Shown here: one piece after another, positions 1-10,694 of the stretch
Layout of the letters: each line of letters opens with the position of its first letter
Position numbering within the stretch: position 1 is the first letter of the stretch
NCBI RefSeq assembly: GCF_030269925.1
Contig: NC_085117.1
Coordinates: forward strand, 12,214,731-12,278,730
Direction: 5' to 3'
Length of the DNA stretch: 64,000 nt
Source of the DNA: Bombyx mori
Lineage: Eukaryota; Arthropoda; Insecta; Lepidoptera; Bombycidae
Notes under the pieces: model-generated
What the model saw: the letters and a program-made list of their open reading frames with translations, nothing else
Databases searched by the model: none
What the model was told of the DNA's origin: nothing
Translations under genes and position numbers: made by a program

Positions 1-530
1 GTGTTGTCTACTACAATAAATATATTTTTTGGACAATATTCATGTGTTTTATGTACAGATTCATTCCTTTTCCTAAAAGGTTTATTAAAGATATTTGTAT
101 TTTTTTCCTGTTGCGGAGTTGCTGTAACTCCAGTTACCTTATGCAAAATGAATCGTAGACACCCTCCGGTGCCCCTGCGTGGGTTTCTAGCACGACGTGT
201 TGTCTAAAGATACATAAGTCCTTCCTATTCCTCATCACGGTCGAGTATCATTTGTATCATATATCTCCGCGCTCTTCCGCCCATATTATCCCTATCCAGG
301 TACGATGAATGGAAAATTTAATAATTTTTCGACTTTTGAAGCGCAATCCTGACCAACATTTTTCATTAGGGACAGTCCGTAGTCTAATAGGTAAATTATA
401 TGTACCACCGGATCGGAATCGAGAACGGTGACCGGTGCTTAGAGAGCTTCTAAGAACTGTAAGCGGCTAGGGAGAATTCGATAAAACTCAAATATATTAA
501 TAATTGAGAAACATTTCTACATACATTGTA
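1..530. other. Non-coding AT-rich DNA with repeat fragments
   Basis: No gene is visible. About 400-470 is a scrap of the A-tailed repeat also found at 1210-1510, 49791-50080 and 61000-61260: it shares the CACCGGATCGGAATCG core and the GGTGACCGGTGCTT block. The opening reading frame (1-207) starts with GTG at the window edge, has no recognisable domain and is not called. Confidence 0.4.
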
Positions 531-546
531 TGATAATGTTTAATAC

Positions 547-1010
547 TAATAGGTTGGGGAAAAAGTCTTTTCGCATTATAGTCTATTCGCATATATATGA
601 ACTAGTAACAAAAGCTCTTTGGCTATTATACTATTTGTATCTGGCTGGTTTTGGTATCATTAAAAGCTTAAACTTTAAAGAAGATAATTCCAAATTCAAA
701 TTAGGAATATTATTTTTATTTATTTTTCGTACTGTCAAGATGAGTGAATCTAATGAAGAAACTCGATACATTTTAAAATTTTACTACAAAAAAGTAAAAA
801 TGCAACGCCAGCCCGGAAAAAAAAATTGCTATGTTTATAGACCTAGTGCAGTGTCTGTGAGAGTAGCACTTTGGTGCGTTTTCAATCCGGAAATTTTGAT
901 GTCAAAGATGCACGTCGCTCTGGTCGCCCTATTACGGATAAATTGGATGCCATTTTTGAAAAAGTGGAGCTAGATCGGCATATCAGTAGTTATTATTATG
1001 TTCAACTATA
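547..1010 (+). pseudogene. Truncated mariner transposase (N-terminal part)
   Basis: A mariner-type 5' end (TAGGTTGGGGAAAAAGTC) lies at about 551-568. It is followed by a reading frame beginning MSESNEETRYILKFYYKK at 740, which looks like the N-terminal helix-turn-helix of cecropia-group mariner transposases. The frame shifts within the middle stretch and ends after a segment resembling the end of the second DNA-binding helix (about 958-1009). No catalytic D,D34D region follows and no matching 3' inverted repeat was found, so this is a dead, 3'-truncated copy. The family was recognised by eye. Confidence 0.65.
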
Positions 1011-1209
1011 AATATTCATAGGACGTTTGACACCAAGTTTTAGAATATACATTTGTAGATTAAAATAGCAGCAATTACCTATTAATTCATTTGCTATTTT
1101 TTGAAATAATTCCCTTCATGCTATAAGTATTTTTGCAAACTAATAACTAACGCCTGACTTACGAAACCATTGAGAAAAACAGTGCTCTCCACTCTTTAGG
1201 GTTCTCGCA

Positions 1210-1510
1210 ATAGCTTTTTCTCAAGTCAAGCTTTTCCTTGACGTGTAGGTGAGCTCGCAGGGCCCAAGCCGAAGTGTTGCTAACACTGGTTCTAGCAAGA
1301 GCAGTGCTTCGCAGAATCTACCACCGGATCGGAAGCGCGACCCACTGAGGAGATCCGCCGAGAAACTCAGTGGGCTGTGTCTATGGATTAATTTACTCGT
1401 CGAGCCCTTCGTCGCAAGCGACGGGTTCGGCTAGGTCGATGATCGATGCTTGAGGTACCTAAAAGCACCGTTAATGGATCGGGAGGATCCGTAATGACGT
1501 GTTTAGGGCT
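1210..1510 (-). repeat. A-tailed interspersed repeat, family B
   Basis: One of at least five copies in the window. The others are at 3795-4918 (split by an insertion), 48470-50080 (split by a mariner), 52850-53106 and 60985-61260, with a weak copy at 39895-40080. Shared blocks include TGACGTGTAGGTGAGCTC, a CGGATCGGAA core and CTCGTCGAGCCCTTCGTCGC. In better-preserved copies one end carries an A-run when read on the opposite strand, so it is a retroposon and this copy lies on the minus strand. A short open frame (1249-1434) is part of the repeat, not a gene. Confidence 0.7.
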
Positions 1511-1836
1511 CAATCATTACCATTGCTTCTTCGACGTACGTACATTTTTAATCTAAAGCATAGATAATAAATACACTTATGATATGCATCTCTTAGTACC
1601 TAAATAGTCTGTGCATGCAAAGAGCATAGATAAAATACACTTAATATTTGAGGCAAAGAGAATCAAATTGGGGACAGATAAAAAATTATAAACAGATGAC
1701 TTGTTGTTTGTAATGTAAAGTTACTTAATTTGTATTTTAGTTTTAGGTTATGTAGGAAGTTGTAGATATTTTGGAAGATCGTAAAATAATTATTTCATTT
1801 CAATTAGTAAAACGATAAAACCAACAAAAATAAATA

Positions 1837-4800
1837 ATGTCGAAAGATATCATCATTTTAACACCCAATGGAAGAAGACACAAAGTGCATTGTACACCAG
1901 ACACTAGCATGTTACAGGTATTAGATTTGGAATGCTATAAAGTAAATGTTTAATATGAAAGTATTTTCAGAAAACTTATAAAATTTAGTTTCTTAAACTA
2001 CCCGTAACTATGCTTATTATAAGTTTCCATTTCAGTTGTCTTGTTGGTGGTAAACTATGAATATTTATTTGATGCTTGTTTATATAAAAACACTCAAACA
2101 CTGAATTCAAATGTACTATTTCGATTAATTCATTATAAAATGCAAAATTGTATTCAATTCGTGCACAAATATTCTTCATGACTGCTGTGTAATGTAGTGA
2201 TTATAATATTTATTCTAATACTGATGTTTCAGCCTTGATGAACCATTTTTAACATTACAATAATAATTTAAAATAATTTGATATAAAAAAAATTACAATA
2301 TTACCAATAAATAAAAATTAAATTGCAAATTAGTGTAAATGTATCAATCATATAGTAATAGTGGTAAGGTTTAATTAGTCAAATCAATATAATTTTAGAT
2401 CTTAGAGGATGCATGTAAAAAACAAGGATTCCAACCTTTAGACTACAACTTGAAGTTTCATAATCAGATAATGGATTTAACAACAACAATACGATTTTCT
2501 AATGTGCCAAATAGAGCTACACTTGAAATGGTTGAGTGTGAAACAAGACGAGAGGAATCAATTGTCACAATTGGTTTAATGTTAGAAGATGGTAAGTATA
2601 ATAACATAAATCTGTTTTCTGAAGAAAAAAAAAGGAAACTACTGTTTTTGATGGACATGATATTTTTGTTATAATTGAACTACTAATGTCATTTAGACGC
2701 TACCAGACTCATTAGAACAATAATAAATATAGTATTTTTTTTTTATTTTTTTTTTATTGCCCTTGTAGGCAGACGAGCATACGGCCCACCTGATGGTGAG
2801 TGGTTACCGTCGCCCATGGACTTCAGCAATGCCAGGGGCAGAGCCAAGCCGCTGCCTATCGCTTAATACTCTCCACAAGCCTCTTTTAAAGAAGGACATG
2901 TCATAGCGCTCGGAAAGACCGTGGAGGGGAGCTCATTCCATAGCCGGATGGTACGTGGCAGAAAAGACCTCTGGAAACGCACTGTGGATGACCGCAGTGG
3001 CTCCAGGTAGTATGGATGAACTCTACTCCGGTGGCGGGCGGTGCGATGGTAAAAACGAGATGCCGGTATCATCTCGAACAATTCCTCAGAGCACTCCCCA
3101 TGGAACATTCGGTACAAAATACAGAGGGAACCGAAGTCCCTCCGCAGACCCAAAGGTTCCAAACGATGTATGTCCTTCAACTTTCACAAATCATAGACAC
3201 AAAGAAAAGTACATTTATGTGAAATTAAAATGTAAAAGTAGTGTTAATCAAGCATTATTTATTAGAAAAAATATTACTTTTATATTTTAGGTAGAGGAAG
3301 ATCACAATTTTTATAGTTCCAGCCTCTTTATGAAGTAACATAAAACACAAACCCTTTATATATTAACTTGATCACCAGCACCAGTGTTTTTACAATTGTT
3401 TTTTTATTTATTTTAGGTGAAAGAAGAACAGCTGATTTTAATCCAAACATAGCATTATATGATATGATAATGAAATTAGCACCTAATGAGTTTGGCTCCT
3501 TGCTAAATCCATGTATTTTATATATGCGCCAGGAAGTTGTCGGTGTTGATGCTCTCAAATTAAAATCATTAAGACATCTTGGTTTAATAAAAGGCAAAGC
3601 CATTCTGAGACTGCTAAATAAGCTAGAAGATGCTAGGTAAGAAAGTTCTGAAATTACAGTTAAGTAATTTTATTTAAGTTAATTATTGACTACATATTAG
3701 CAGTAAAAATAGTTTAGTAGTATAACCAGATACATACACGGGTATACTACACACTGCAAACTGTTCACAGTTCTTGCATCATGTCACATTTAGTGATAAC
3801 AACTTGAGTTTCTCACTGGTATTCTCAGTGGATCGCGTATCCGATTCGCTGGTAGATTCTGCGCTAGCAGCACTATTCTTGCTAGAGCTACTGTTAGCAA
3901 ACTAGGCGACGCAGGTGCACACAGCTATTTTGGCCGTACGTGCGCCTCGTCGCTCGCAGGGAACCGACGCTGAAGTACTACGTCTGCAGTAGTTGTGACG
4001 AGAAAATCGTAGACCACACGCCCGCATACTGCCCGCTTTCGCGGAGCAGCGCTGCATCCTAATTGCGAAAATATGACCGGACTTGTCGCTGCCGACCGTC
4101 GTGGCGACGATGCTCGAAAGCGACGAGCCCTCGCTGGCGAAGCTCGACTTCTGCGAATCCACAATCTACCAAAAGGAGGCCGCCGAACGGGAGAGGGAGA
4201 GCTCTTCTTCCCTCTCGGCGCCGTGCCGTCGTCGCCGAACCGGGGATAGGAGGAGGGCGTTCGTCTAGCTCCAGCCCCTGTGAGAAGGCAGGTGATGATC
4301 ACGGGACGACCTGAAGGGGTCGGAGCAGTGCTGCACGCTACAATCAAGCGCCCTGGCACCAGGAGGATGGGAGGCAGTCCGCATTGCCATCGTCACTGAC
4401 GCCGCCAAGCATACTGAGCAACCTGGTCAGTGGTGTATCGGGTTCCGACCCGACAGGCTGGTTCTGCTGACCCAGCGGGGTATCCCGGAACACCAGCGGC
4501 ATTGACCGGATGGTCTGACTGGCCGCCATACCGCGAAGACCGGCGTCGTTGGTCGTCGACGATCACCTCGATGGCCCGGCATCACCGTAAGCTTGACTAA
4601 AGTGTTGATTGCGGGAACCGCCCTACTCCGACCGGGTTCTAACCCCGGGCGGCGATCGAACGTCGGGTGTAAGAGTGCAAGATTGAGTCGTTTGGTGCGG
4701 TAGGGCCCAAAAAATATCCTTGGGTCCGCGGTCTGTTCCCAACACCTGCAGACCGTTAAGTCACACAAACCCCGCTTGCTCCCTCGTAGGAGGTTCGGAC

Positions 4801-7800
4801 CCCCGCACAAAAAAAAGTGTTAACAAATTCATTCCGGTTGAGCCCATGAGCTTCATCTACCCGTCTGGGCGTCTGGGCTGGAATAGGCTACCAGCGAATA
4901 GGTAGGGAAAAAAAAAAAGTCCGATGTTATCATGTTATAAGTTCATACAAATAGATTGTAGGTGAACCCTTTTGTTTTGTTCCAGGCAAGCAAATGTGTC
5001 TGCCGTATATCGTTGCCCAATATCTGAAAATAAAAATTCGGAAAATCAAAATAAAGGAAGTGACATACAATTAGAGAAGAACACACCTGATGAATCCATT
5101 TCATTGCCAGGACCCTCTGTTCCCATTAATTTCTTGTCAGAACCAACTGTAAAGACTCTTAAAATTGTCAAAGAACAACAGCAGCATATAGCTGAAGTCA
5201 GCAAAACAGAAATAAACAATCTCGATAAAAATTTTGTAAATGATGAAATTCAACAAGACACTCAGAATATGTCAGAAATGGACTCCAATAGGAGAAATAC
5301 TTCTTCATCTCTATCACAAGAATTTCTAGAAAGGAGACTTAAAATTGAAGAAGAAGTAAATTTTGTAAGTTACTTAAAATATTGCTGTTTTATAGAAACC
5401 TAAACTAGATCTATATTTTTTACCAAGCCTCTTTTCCTTAGTTGGGTACACAAAAAGCTATTGTATTCACACAACCAGAAATCATAGAAAATGATTTAGA
5501 AGATCTTCCTGACGATTTCTATGAATTGACCATTGAGGAAGTACGTAAATTGTACAAAGATTTACAGCAACAGCGATTAAAGTTAGAAAACACCCCATTA
5601 ATGACGTCCACAAAACGAGAGGAGGTTGAGAAAGAGGTAATTTTTAATTTAAATTTGTAATGTGGCATGATTTACCTACACCTTATTTTTTAACTAACAG
5701 ATAAAATAGATGTGTCGCATCAATATCTGAACACAAATAATATATTAAGGGTATTCAATAAAAAGTGATAGAGTATGACACAATTATCTTTAATTAAATA
5801 TTATTTTATTCTTCAACGTAGTCACGTTTCAGGTTTATACGCTTTGTATATTATTTTTTTCGAAAGCTAAAATTCCCTTTTTATTTATAAAAGTCTTCCT
5901 GGTCCCTTAAAAAATCGTGTACCGCGGCGACTAGTGCGTCGTCATCTTCAAATTTATGGCCTTTAGATGTTGCTTAAATCGAGGAAATGGGTCGAAATCA
6001 CTAGGGGCTAGAACCGGTGAATATGGTGGGTTTTTCATTAATCCGAAGCCAACTCTTTGAATGGTAACTATCGCAACTCTAGACTTGTGCCCTCGGCATT
6101 ATATTGGTAAAACAAAACAACTTTAGCGAGTTTGCCACGCCGTACCTTCTTCACTTAACTTAACGTAAAATAACATGTCCTGCGTACAATGCCTCATAAC
6201 AGTGGCTCCATGATTAAGGTATTCGATCATTACCAGCCCTTGGCTATCCCAGAAAAAACAACCCATAATCATCCAAATCGGATGGAATCGCCTTAAATTT
6301 CTGGAGATCCATATTATCCGGAACCGCTGCGTTCATCGACAGTGCATTTCCTAAGATCTTTTTTGCCACGTACCATCCGGCTTTGGAATGCACTCCTCTC
6401 CACGGTGTTTTCCGAGCGCTATGACATGTCCCTCTTCAAATGAGGCTTGCGGAGAGTACTTAATGGTAGGCAGCGGCTTTAATCTGCCCCTGGATTTGCT
6501 GACGTCCATGAGCGACGGTGACCACTTACCATCAGGTGGGCCTCGGGTGGTATGCTCGTCTGCCTACAAAGGCAATAAAAAAAAAGATAACGTCTCCTCC
6601 AAGTCATGGATTGTTTTTTTCGTTTCCCAGTCATAATCGTGAAGCCATGGTTCGTTCATAGTTCTGAATCAAGTAAAAAATCGATCAAGGTTTTCTTTAT
6701 GACAAACGCAAACAGCTTTGTGAAATTCTCAGTTCTCGTTTGTTTCTGCGCGTCAGGCACCCAACGCGCTGACACTTTTTTCATACCCAAATGGGTGTGT
6801 GTAATATTATGGAAACTTCCTATAGAAATCTTAATTTCTTCTGCTATAAAACAAACAATAACACTACGATCCGGCAAGACAATGTTTTGAACTTTTTAAT
6901 CATTTGTTCAGTCACTACTGATGTAAGGCGTCCCGTGCGGTGGTCGTCGTAAATGAACTGACTGAAATGAGATGAAATGATTCATCGCTTGAACTCTGCA
7001 CACCAACACGCAACTGTAGAATATTGAGGATCATGAACTTGCTCTCAAGTCTCAGCTCCTAATTTTTTTCAAGCAGAGACATTACCACGCGAACTTCAAT
7101 TTTATCCATTTTTAAAAACACGTTCCGACACGACGTAATCAAATGACTTGTATTTTTAACCATTTTACTGCCACGTGAGTCACCGATGCCCTACGCGGCG
7201 CACTGAAGTTAATTGTGTCGATTTCTGTTACTAAGCGCCTGGATTGTTCTTTCCAAAGAAAATGTATCGCATTATCACTATTTATTGAAAACAACCCTCG
7301 TATGTAGGTACGTCGAATTCCAACACTTAAATAAATATGCCCATTACGACTTGATTAAACGACGTGGTATTTCCTTCGCTATTGTACACATAAAACCACC
7401 TTTATGGTAAATTTTAATTTGAATCTTCTTGTATATACAATATCTATTATTGGACAATTATGTTATTACTAGCTTTTGCCCGCGACTTCGTCCGCGTCGT
7501 ATATATTTTTATATATATTTTTGATTAATAGAATGTTAAGGAGCTATTTAAGGTACCGAAATCACGCTTTTTAACCGAATTCAAAAGAGGAAGTTATCAG
7601 TTCGACCATCATTTTTTCAATTATGTAGGTATTTTCAGCGATTTCTCGAAAATGCTTGAACCGATTCTGATAATTCTTTTTTCTTTTTTTTTGTTCGAAA
7701 GAGTAGACTTTCCGAATGGTCCTGTAATCATCAAGATCTGATGATGGGGTCCTGGAGAAATCCAGAAAAATCTGTAATTTTCAAAGTGATAGACTTGAAG

Positions 7801-9216
7801 TGATTTAGGTGTTTCAATGTTGTAATGAATAACGTATTTATTTGGATAAGGATTAATATATTCTTTATAAAAACACTTTCACAAAAAATGCTTTATTTTA
7901 GAACAAATTTGTTTAACACAAAAAACGTTATAGTGAGCCAACCTTAACTTATACACATATGCTGTCGCGAAATTTATTTAGATCTTTTAAAGGAGAAAAA
8001 TTCTGTCATACATTAATTTAGCGAAACTTTAACCGTTTCCGCAGTGCATGCAGCGGAAGCTCTCAACAGGAAAAAAAAAACGATTTTGAAACATTCTTTA
8101 TTGGTGCTCCGCTTGTATTGTTCGTTATGTTATATAGCCTTCCTCAATAAATGAGCTATCTAACACTGAATGATTTTTTCAAGTCGGACCAGTAGCTCCT
8201 GAGATTAGCGCGTTCAAACAAACAAACTCTTCAGCTTTATAATATTAATTAATATTTAAATAATAGTATAGATTATGAGTTTATAATTTTCAGACTACGG
8301 AAACAGTCAAATTAAACAAATATAAGAATGCCGTTGTTAGAATTCAATTTCCCGATCATATGATTCTACAAGGTATTTTCGCTCCTACTGACACAATCGA
8401 GGATGTCACAAATTTTCTGAAGGAACATTTAGCGCATCCTGAAAAACCATTTCATATCTGTGAGTCAAACGAATTTATTATTTTTTCAATTACAGCTTTT
8501 TTACTAAAAACGGTGGGTTGTTACCGTGATCTATAGACGGCACTGTCACGCGATCCATCGTGAGTCATGACGTTTAAGTCGCAATACTTAGGTTTCAAAC
8601 TAGAACAGCTAAGTACGTCTCGGCAAAAATAGGAACATGGTACGGCTCATAATACGCCCTACCATTAGTAATTATGCAAATTCATTAATTATAGAGATCA
8701 TTTGAACACGTGACACATGTTTATGTAGAAAAATTGTACCTACCCTCTCTGTTAAATAATTGGTTTCATTCTGAAAAAAAAATTGTGAATATTATCTTTT
8801 CAGTTACAACACCTCTAAAAGAAACATTAGAACCAAAGATGACTTTGCTTGAAGCCAGGTTTGTGCCATGTGTGCATATGCATTTCAAATGGTTGGAAGA
8901 GAATCCAGATTCCTTATACTTGAAAAAAGAAATATATTCCAACACTACTACTAGTGATGCTGCTAGTATTTTAGCTTCAAAATATCGGTAAGATTTATTT
9001 TACTAAGGAATGTAATGCAATGTAAAAAAATGTAAGGAATACTCGACAAATCCCATCTTACTTCAAAGTGTCAAATTAGAAGTGAAGCACATTGTTTAAT
9101 ACTTGACTAATTACAGGGCTCCGAGTAGGAGAAAGTTGGAAGAAATACACAACTCGCACACGAACTCCCCAACTACATCTAAAAGCAGTAAAGTTCCGAA
9201 ATGGTTCAAGAATTAA
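1837..9216 (+). CDS. ASPSCR1: TUG / ASPSCR1-like UBX-domain protein, 8 exons
   Basis: Joined exons 1837-1917, 2399-2591, 3417-3636, 4986-5364, 5442-5636, 8294-8459, 8804-8987 and 9117-9216 give 505 residues with GT-AG junctions and matching phases. Residues 1-90 form the TUG N-terminal ubiquitin-like fold, opening MSKDIIILTPNGRRHKVHC. The next part (NPNIALYDMI, KGKAILRLLNK) matches the second conserved TUG block. Residues about 120-300 are polar and probably disordered. A charged helical stretch (EEVRKLYKDLQQQRLKLE) precedes the C-terminal UBX domain at about 360-445. The chain ends KVPKWFKN, as mammalian TUG ends near PKW. Known family role: TUG binds p97/VCP through its UBX region and retains GLUT4 vesicles in mammals; in insects a p97 adaptor role is the safer inference. 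Introns 2, 3 and 5 carry transposon debris. The next gene converges tail-to-tail. Confidence 0.93.
2736..3172 (-). mobile_element. 5'-truncated Jockey-like LINE 3' end
   Basis: The reverse strand encodes the end of a Jockey-like ORF2, including FGSLCILYRMFHGECSEELF and FLPRTIRLWNELPS, then the 3' UTR with the GCAATAAAA tail. The A-run lies at the low-coordinate end (about 2736-2757). The same 3' end occurs at 6320-6585, 14533-14653, 26100-26525 and 45900-46282. The copy sits in TUG intron 2. Confidence 0.85.
3795..4918 (+). repeat. Family B repeat interrupted by an R1-clade insertion
   Basis: The left part (3795-3906) carries the family B block from GAGTTTCTCAC through GTAGATTCTG to TGTTAGCAAA. 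The right part (4815-4918) resumes at TGTTAACAAA and runs to AGGTAGGG plus an A-run. The 10-bp motif differing by one base at the two junctions looks like an aged target-site duplication around the inserted LINE. The repeat is in TUG intron 3. Confidence 0.65.
3905..4816 (+). mobile_element. 5'-truncated R1-clade non-LTR retrotransposon tail
   Basis: A GC-rich block inside AT-rich intron DNA. In shifting frames it encodes a CCHC zinc knuckle (CSSCDEKIVDHTPAYC, C-X2-C-X6-H-X4-C, about 3985-4035). This is followed by MSLPTVVATMLESDE and KEAAERERESSS (4083-4205), the typical C-terminus of R1-clade reverse-transcriptase proteins. A 3' UTR of about 550 bp ends in an A-run at 4807-4816. The reading frame is broken between knuckle and tail, so the copy is dead. 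The exact family (R1, SART, Waldo and so on) cannot be told by eye. Confidence 0.7.
5740..7160 (-). pseudogene. Mariner-like transposase pseudogene split by a Jockey insertion
   Basis: On the reverse strand 6600-6877 encodes HTHLGMKKVSARWVP and a segment ending in the first catalytic block, recognisable as MNEPWLHDYD from a typical MDETWLHHYDPET. Downstream, 5800-6060 encodes a C-terminal region with FEDDDALVAAVHDFLRDQE and INLKRDYVEE. Stops and frameshifts are frequent. A Jockey 3' end (6320-6585) separates the two halves. It lies in TUG intron 5. Confidence 0.7.
6320..6585 (+). mobile_element. Jockey-like LINE 3' end inserted in a mariner
   Basis: The start resembles the CCACTGCG(G/T)TCATC region of the longer copies at 25-26 kb and 45-46 kb. 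It continues through GCCACGTACCATCCGGCT and the 3' UTR to GGCAATAAAAAAAAA. Only the last approximately 260 bp is present, as expected of incomplete reverse transcription. Confidence 0.8.
7465..8275. repeat. Interspersed repeat with GCCCGCGACTTCGTCCGCG end
   Basis: Begins at ACTAGCTTTTGCCCGCGACT and ends near AATATTAATTAATATTTAAATA, just before TUG exon 6. The GC-rich end motif is a familiar start of a repeat widespread in moths and butterflies. A related end is at 13605 (ACTAGCGACCTGCCCTCGC), and an inverted one at 22205-22250 (GCGCAGCGAAGCGGGCGAG). No coding potential is seen. Confidence 0.5.
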
Positions 9217-9291
9217 ATAACTGTATCAGGTAGAAGCATCTCGCTGCTTTTAAATAATGGAAATACTTTAGTACTGATTAGATGGCTTTAA

Positions 9292-9312
9292 AATAAATAA
9301 TTTGAAAATAAA
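9292..9312 (+). terminator. Poly(A) signals for TUG
   Basis: AATAAA occurs at 9292-9297 and again at 9307-9312, 76-96 bp after the TUG stop codon at 9214-9216. Confidence 0.6.
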
Positions 9313-9333
9313 ATTCAACTGTTGCAAAATATT

Positions 9334-9339
9334 TTTATT
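9334..9339 (-). terminator. Poly(A) signal for ZC3H3
   Basis: TTTATT on the + strand is AATAAA on the minus strand, about 120 bp after the ZC3H3 stop at 9459. It lies only 22 bp from the second TUG signal on the other strand, so the two 3' UTRs should touch or overlap. Confidence 0.55.
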
Positions 9340-9458
9340 CAAGATTAAACGATTATTAGGTATTTACATTGAAGTTCACTAAATTATTTCACCATAATAT
9401 TAATTATAATTAATAATAATTATTATTAGTTACATAGTAATAAAATTAACAGTGAGTT

Positions 9459-10673
9459 TCACTCAAACTGAATGAATGACGGCAGATTTCCTAGCTTACA
9501 TCGAATCGGTTTTATTACGCCACAATCTGCTTTGGTATCTTCGAAGTTTGGTTTAATGTCCCGATAGTATCTGCAATCCATATTTCTTTCATTTTGACTT
9601 TCTTCAACACTTTCATTCTTATTTGGTTTTTCCGTATGTTGATTTTTTACTTTTAACAATGTTATTTGTTTTGTCCTCATCAATCGTTTTTTTGTTTGAT
9701 TGGTAATATTTACATGTCTATATTCACATTTTGTTCCTCTTTCGCAATATCCCTTAAGAAAATCTGAGCACAGTTTAGAGTTTTTATTTAATTTCACATG
9801 TAAATAGGGACAATTTTCTTTAGTGCACATTCCCTTAAGATAAAAATAGCATGTAGGCATCTTCTCACTTGTTATATCGTGAGATAATAGACAAGTATCC
9901 TCATGACAAATACCTTTTAAAAATTTGCGACAAATGGCCACATGTTTTTTATCATGCAAAAATTTACAATTTCCTTTTATTTGTCGTATGCATTTCCCAA
10001 ATTTTTTGAACAAAGGGCACGGTATATTGTTTTTTCTTAATTTACTAGATTCAATGAAGATTTTTCTTCTGTTACACAATTTTTTCGAAACACTACCAAT
10101 GTTTTTGTTAATTTCGTTGTATTTAGTTTTGGATAGGTTCAAATTGTCGGATCCAATTTTATTTAAATGGATATTGCATAATTTTGGTAGACTTGAAACT
10201 ACATAAGAATTTTGAATATCCATAGTGCGTCTTCTTATATCAGTAAAAGGGACAGATTTATACTTATTCAATTTAAATGTATTTGTTTTTGAATTTAAAT
10301 TCTCCTTTATATTTTTATTCTTGTTGCGTATTAAACTGTAACGAGAGGTAACTACTCTATTATCTGTTACTGTTGCTGGTCTATCTGCTGTTTTTTTTAA
10401 TGAAATATTTTCATCAATATTACACTCGTATATTTTTTTTACGTCGCTATTTTCAAAAGATATCGGATTACATTCAAGTCTAGGAGCAGATCTCATGAAG
10501 TTTGGATTTACAAAGATTTTATTTTTGGTTTCATTTTCTCTTAGATTAGAAAATTGACGATTTACATACATGAAGTTTTTGTTCAAGGGCATGTTTTTAT
10601 TGACTATGGAAGTGGCCGTAAAATTAGGGTTAATGTACACTTTTTTGATACTATTATCTTTGGAAGCACTCAT
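9459..10673 (-). CDS. ZC3H3: CCCH zinc-finger protein, ZC3H3 family
   Basis: Single-exon frame of 404 residues starting MSASKDNSIKKVYINPNF. Residues about 215-330 hold four clear tandem CCCH fingers: one ending CKFLH, then AICRKFLKGICHEDTCLLSH, PTCYFYLKGMCTKENCPYLH and LCSDFLKGYCERGTKCEYRH. The last resembles the conserved CSDFLKGYC finger of ZC3H3. The N-terminal half is basic, Asn/Lys-rich and low in complexity, with repeated NPNF motifs. Known family role: nuclear factor linking polyadenylation with mRNA export, working with CPSF and poly(A)-binding protein. Human ZC3H3 is far longer and has five fingers, so this is a compact insect form. The start codon is 21 bp after the USB1 stop on the same strand, so the gene may be read from a USB1-ZC3H3 transcript or from a promoter inside USB1. 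Confidence 0.85.
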   Translation of the reverse strand: MSASKDNSIKKVYINPNFTATSIVNKNMPLNKNFMYVNRQFSNLRENETKNKIFVNPNFMRSAPRLECNPISFENSDVKKIYECNIDENISLKKTADRPATVTDNRVVTSRYSLIRNKNKNIKENLNSKTNTFKLNKYKSVPFTDIRRRTMDIQNSYVVSSLPKLCNIHLNKIGSDNLNLSKTKYNEINKNIGSVSKKLCNRRKIFIESSKLRKNNIPCPLFKKFGKCIRQIKGNCKFLHDKKHVAICRKFLKGICHEDTCLLSHDITSEKMPTCYFYLKGMCTKENCPYLHVKLNKNSKLCSDFLKGYCERGTKCEYRHVNITNQTKKRLMRTKQITLLKVKNQHTEKPNKNESVEESQNERNMDCRYYRDIKPNFEDTKADCGVIKPIRCKLGNLPSFIQFE

Positions 10674-10694
10674 TTTCTATCAAATATATTATTT

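Noticed and set aside
2450..2674. 74-residue free-standing gene
   Set aside because: It is TUG exon 2 read on past its donor at 2592 into the intron.
4063..4359. Arg/Pro/Ser-rich open frames on both strands in a GC-rich patch
   Set aside because: They are other-frame readings of an R1-clade LINE tail; the LINE frame carries the recognisable CCHC and KEAAERERE motifs.
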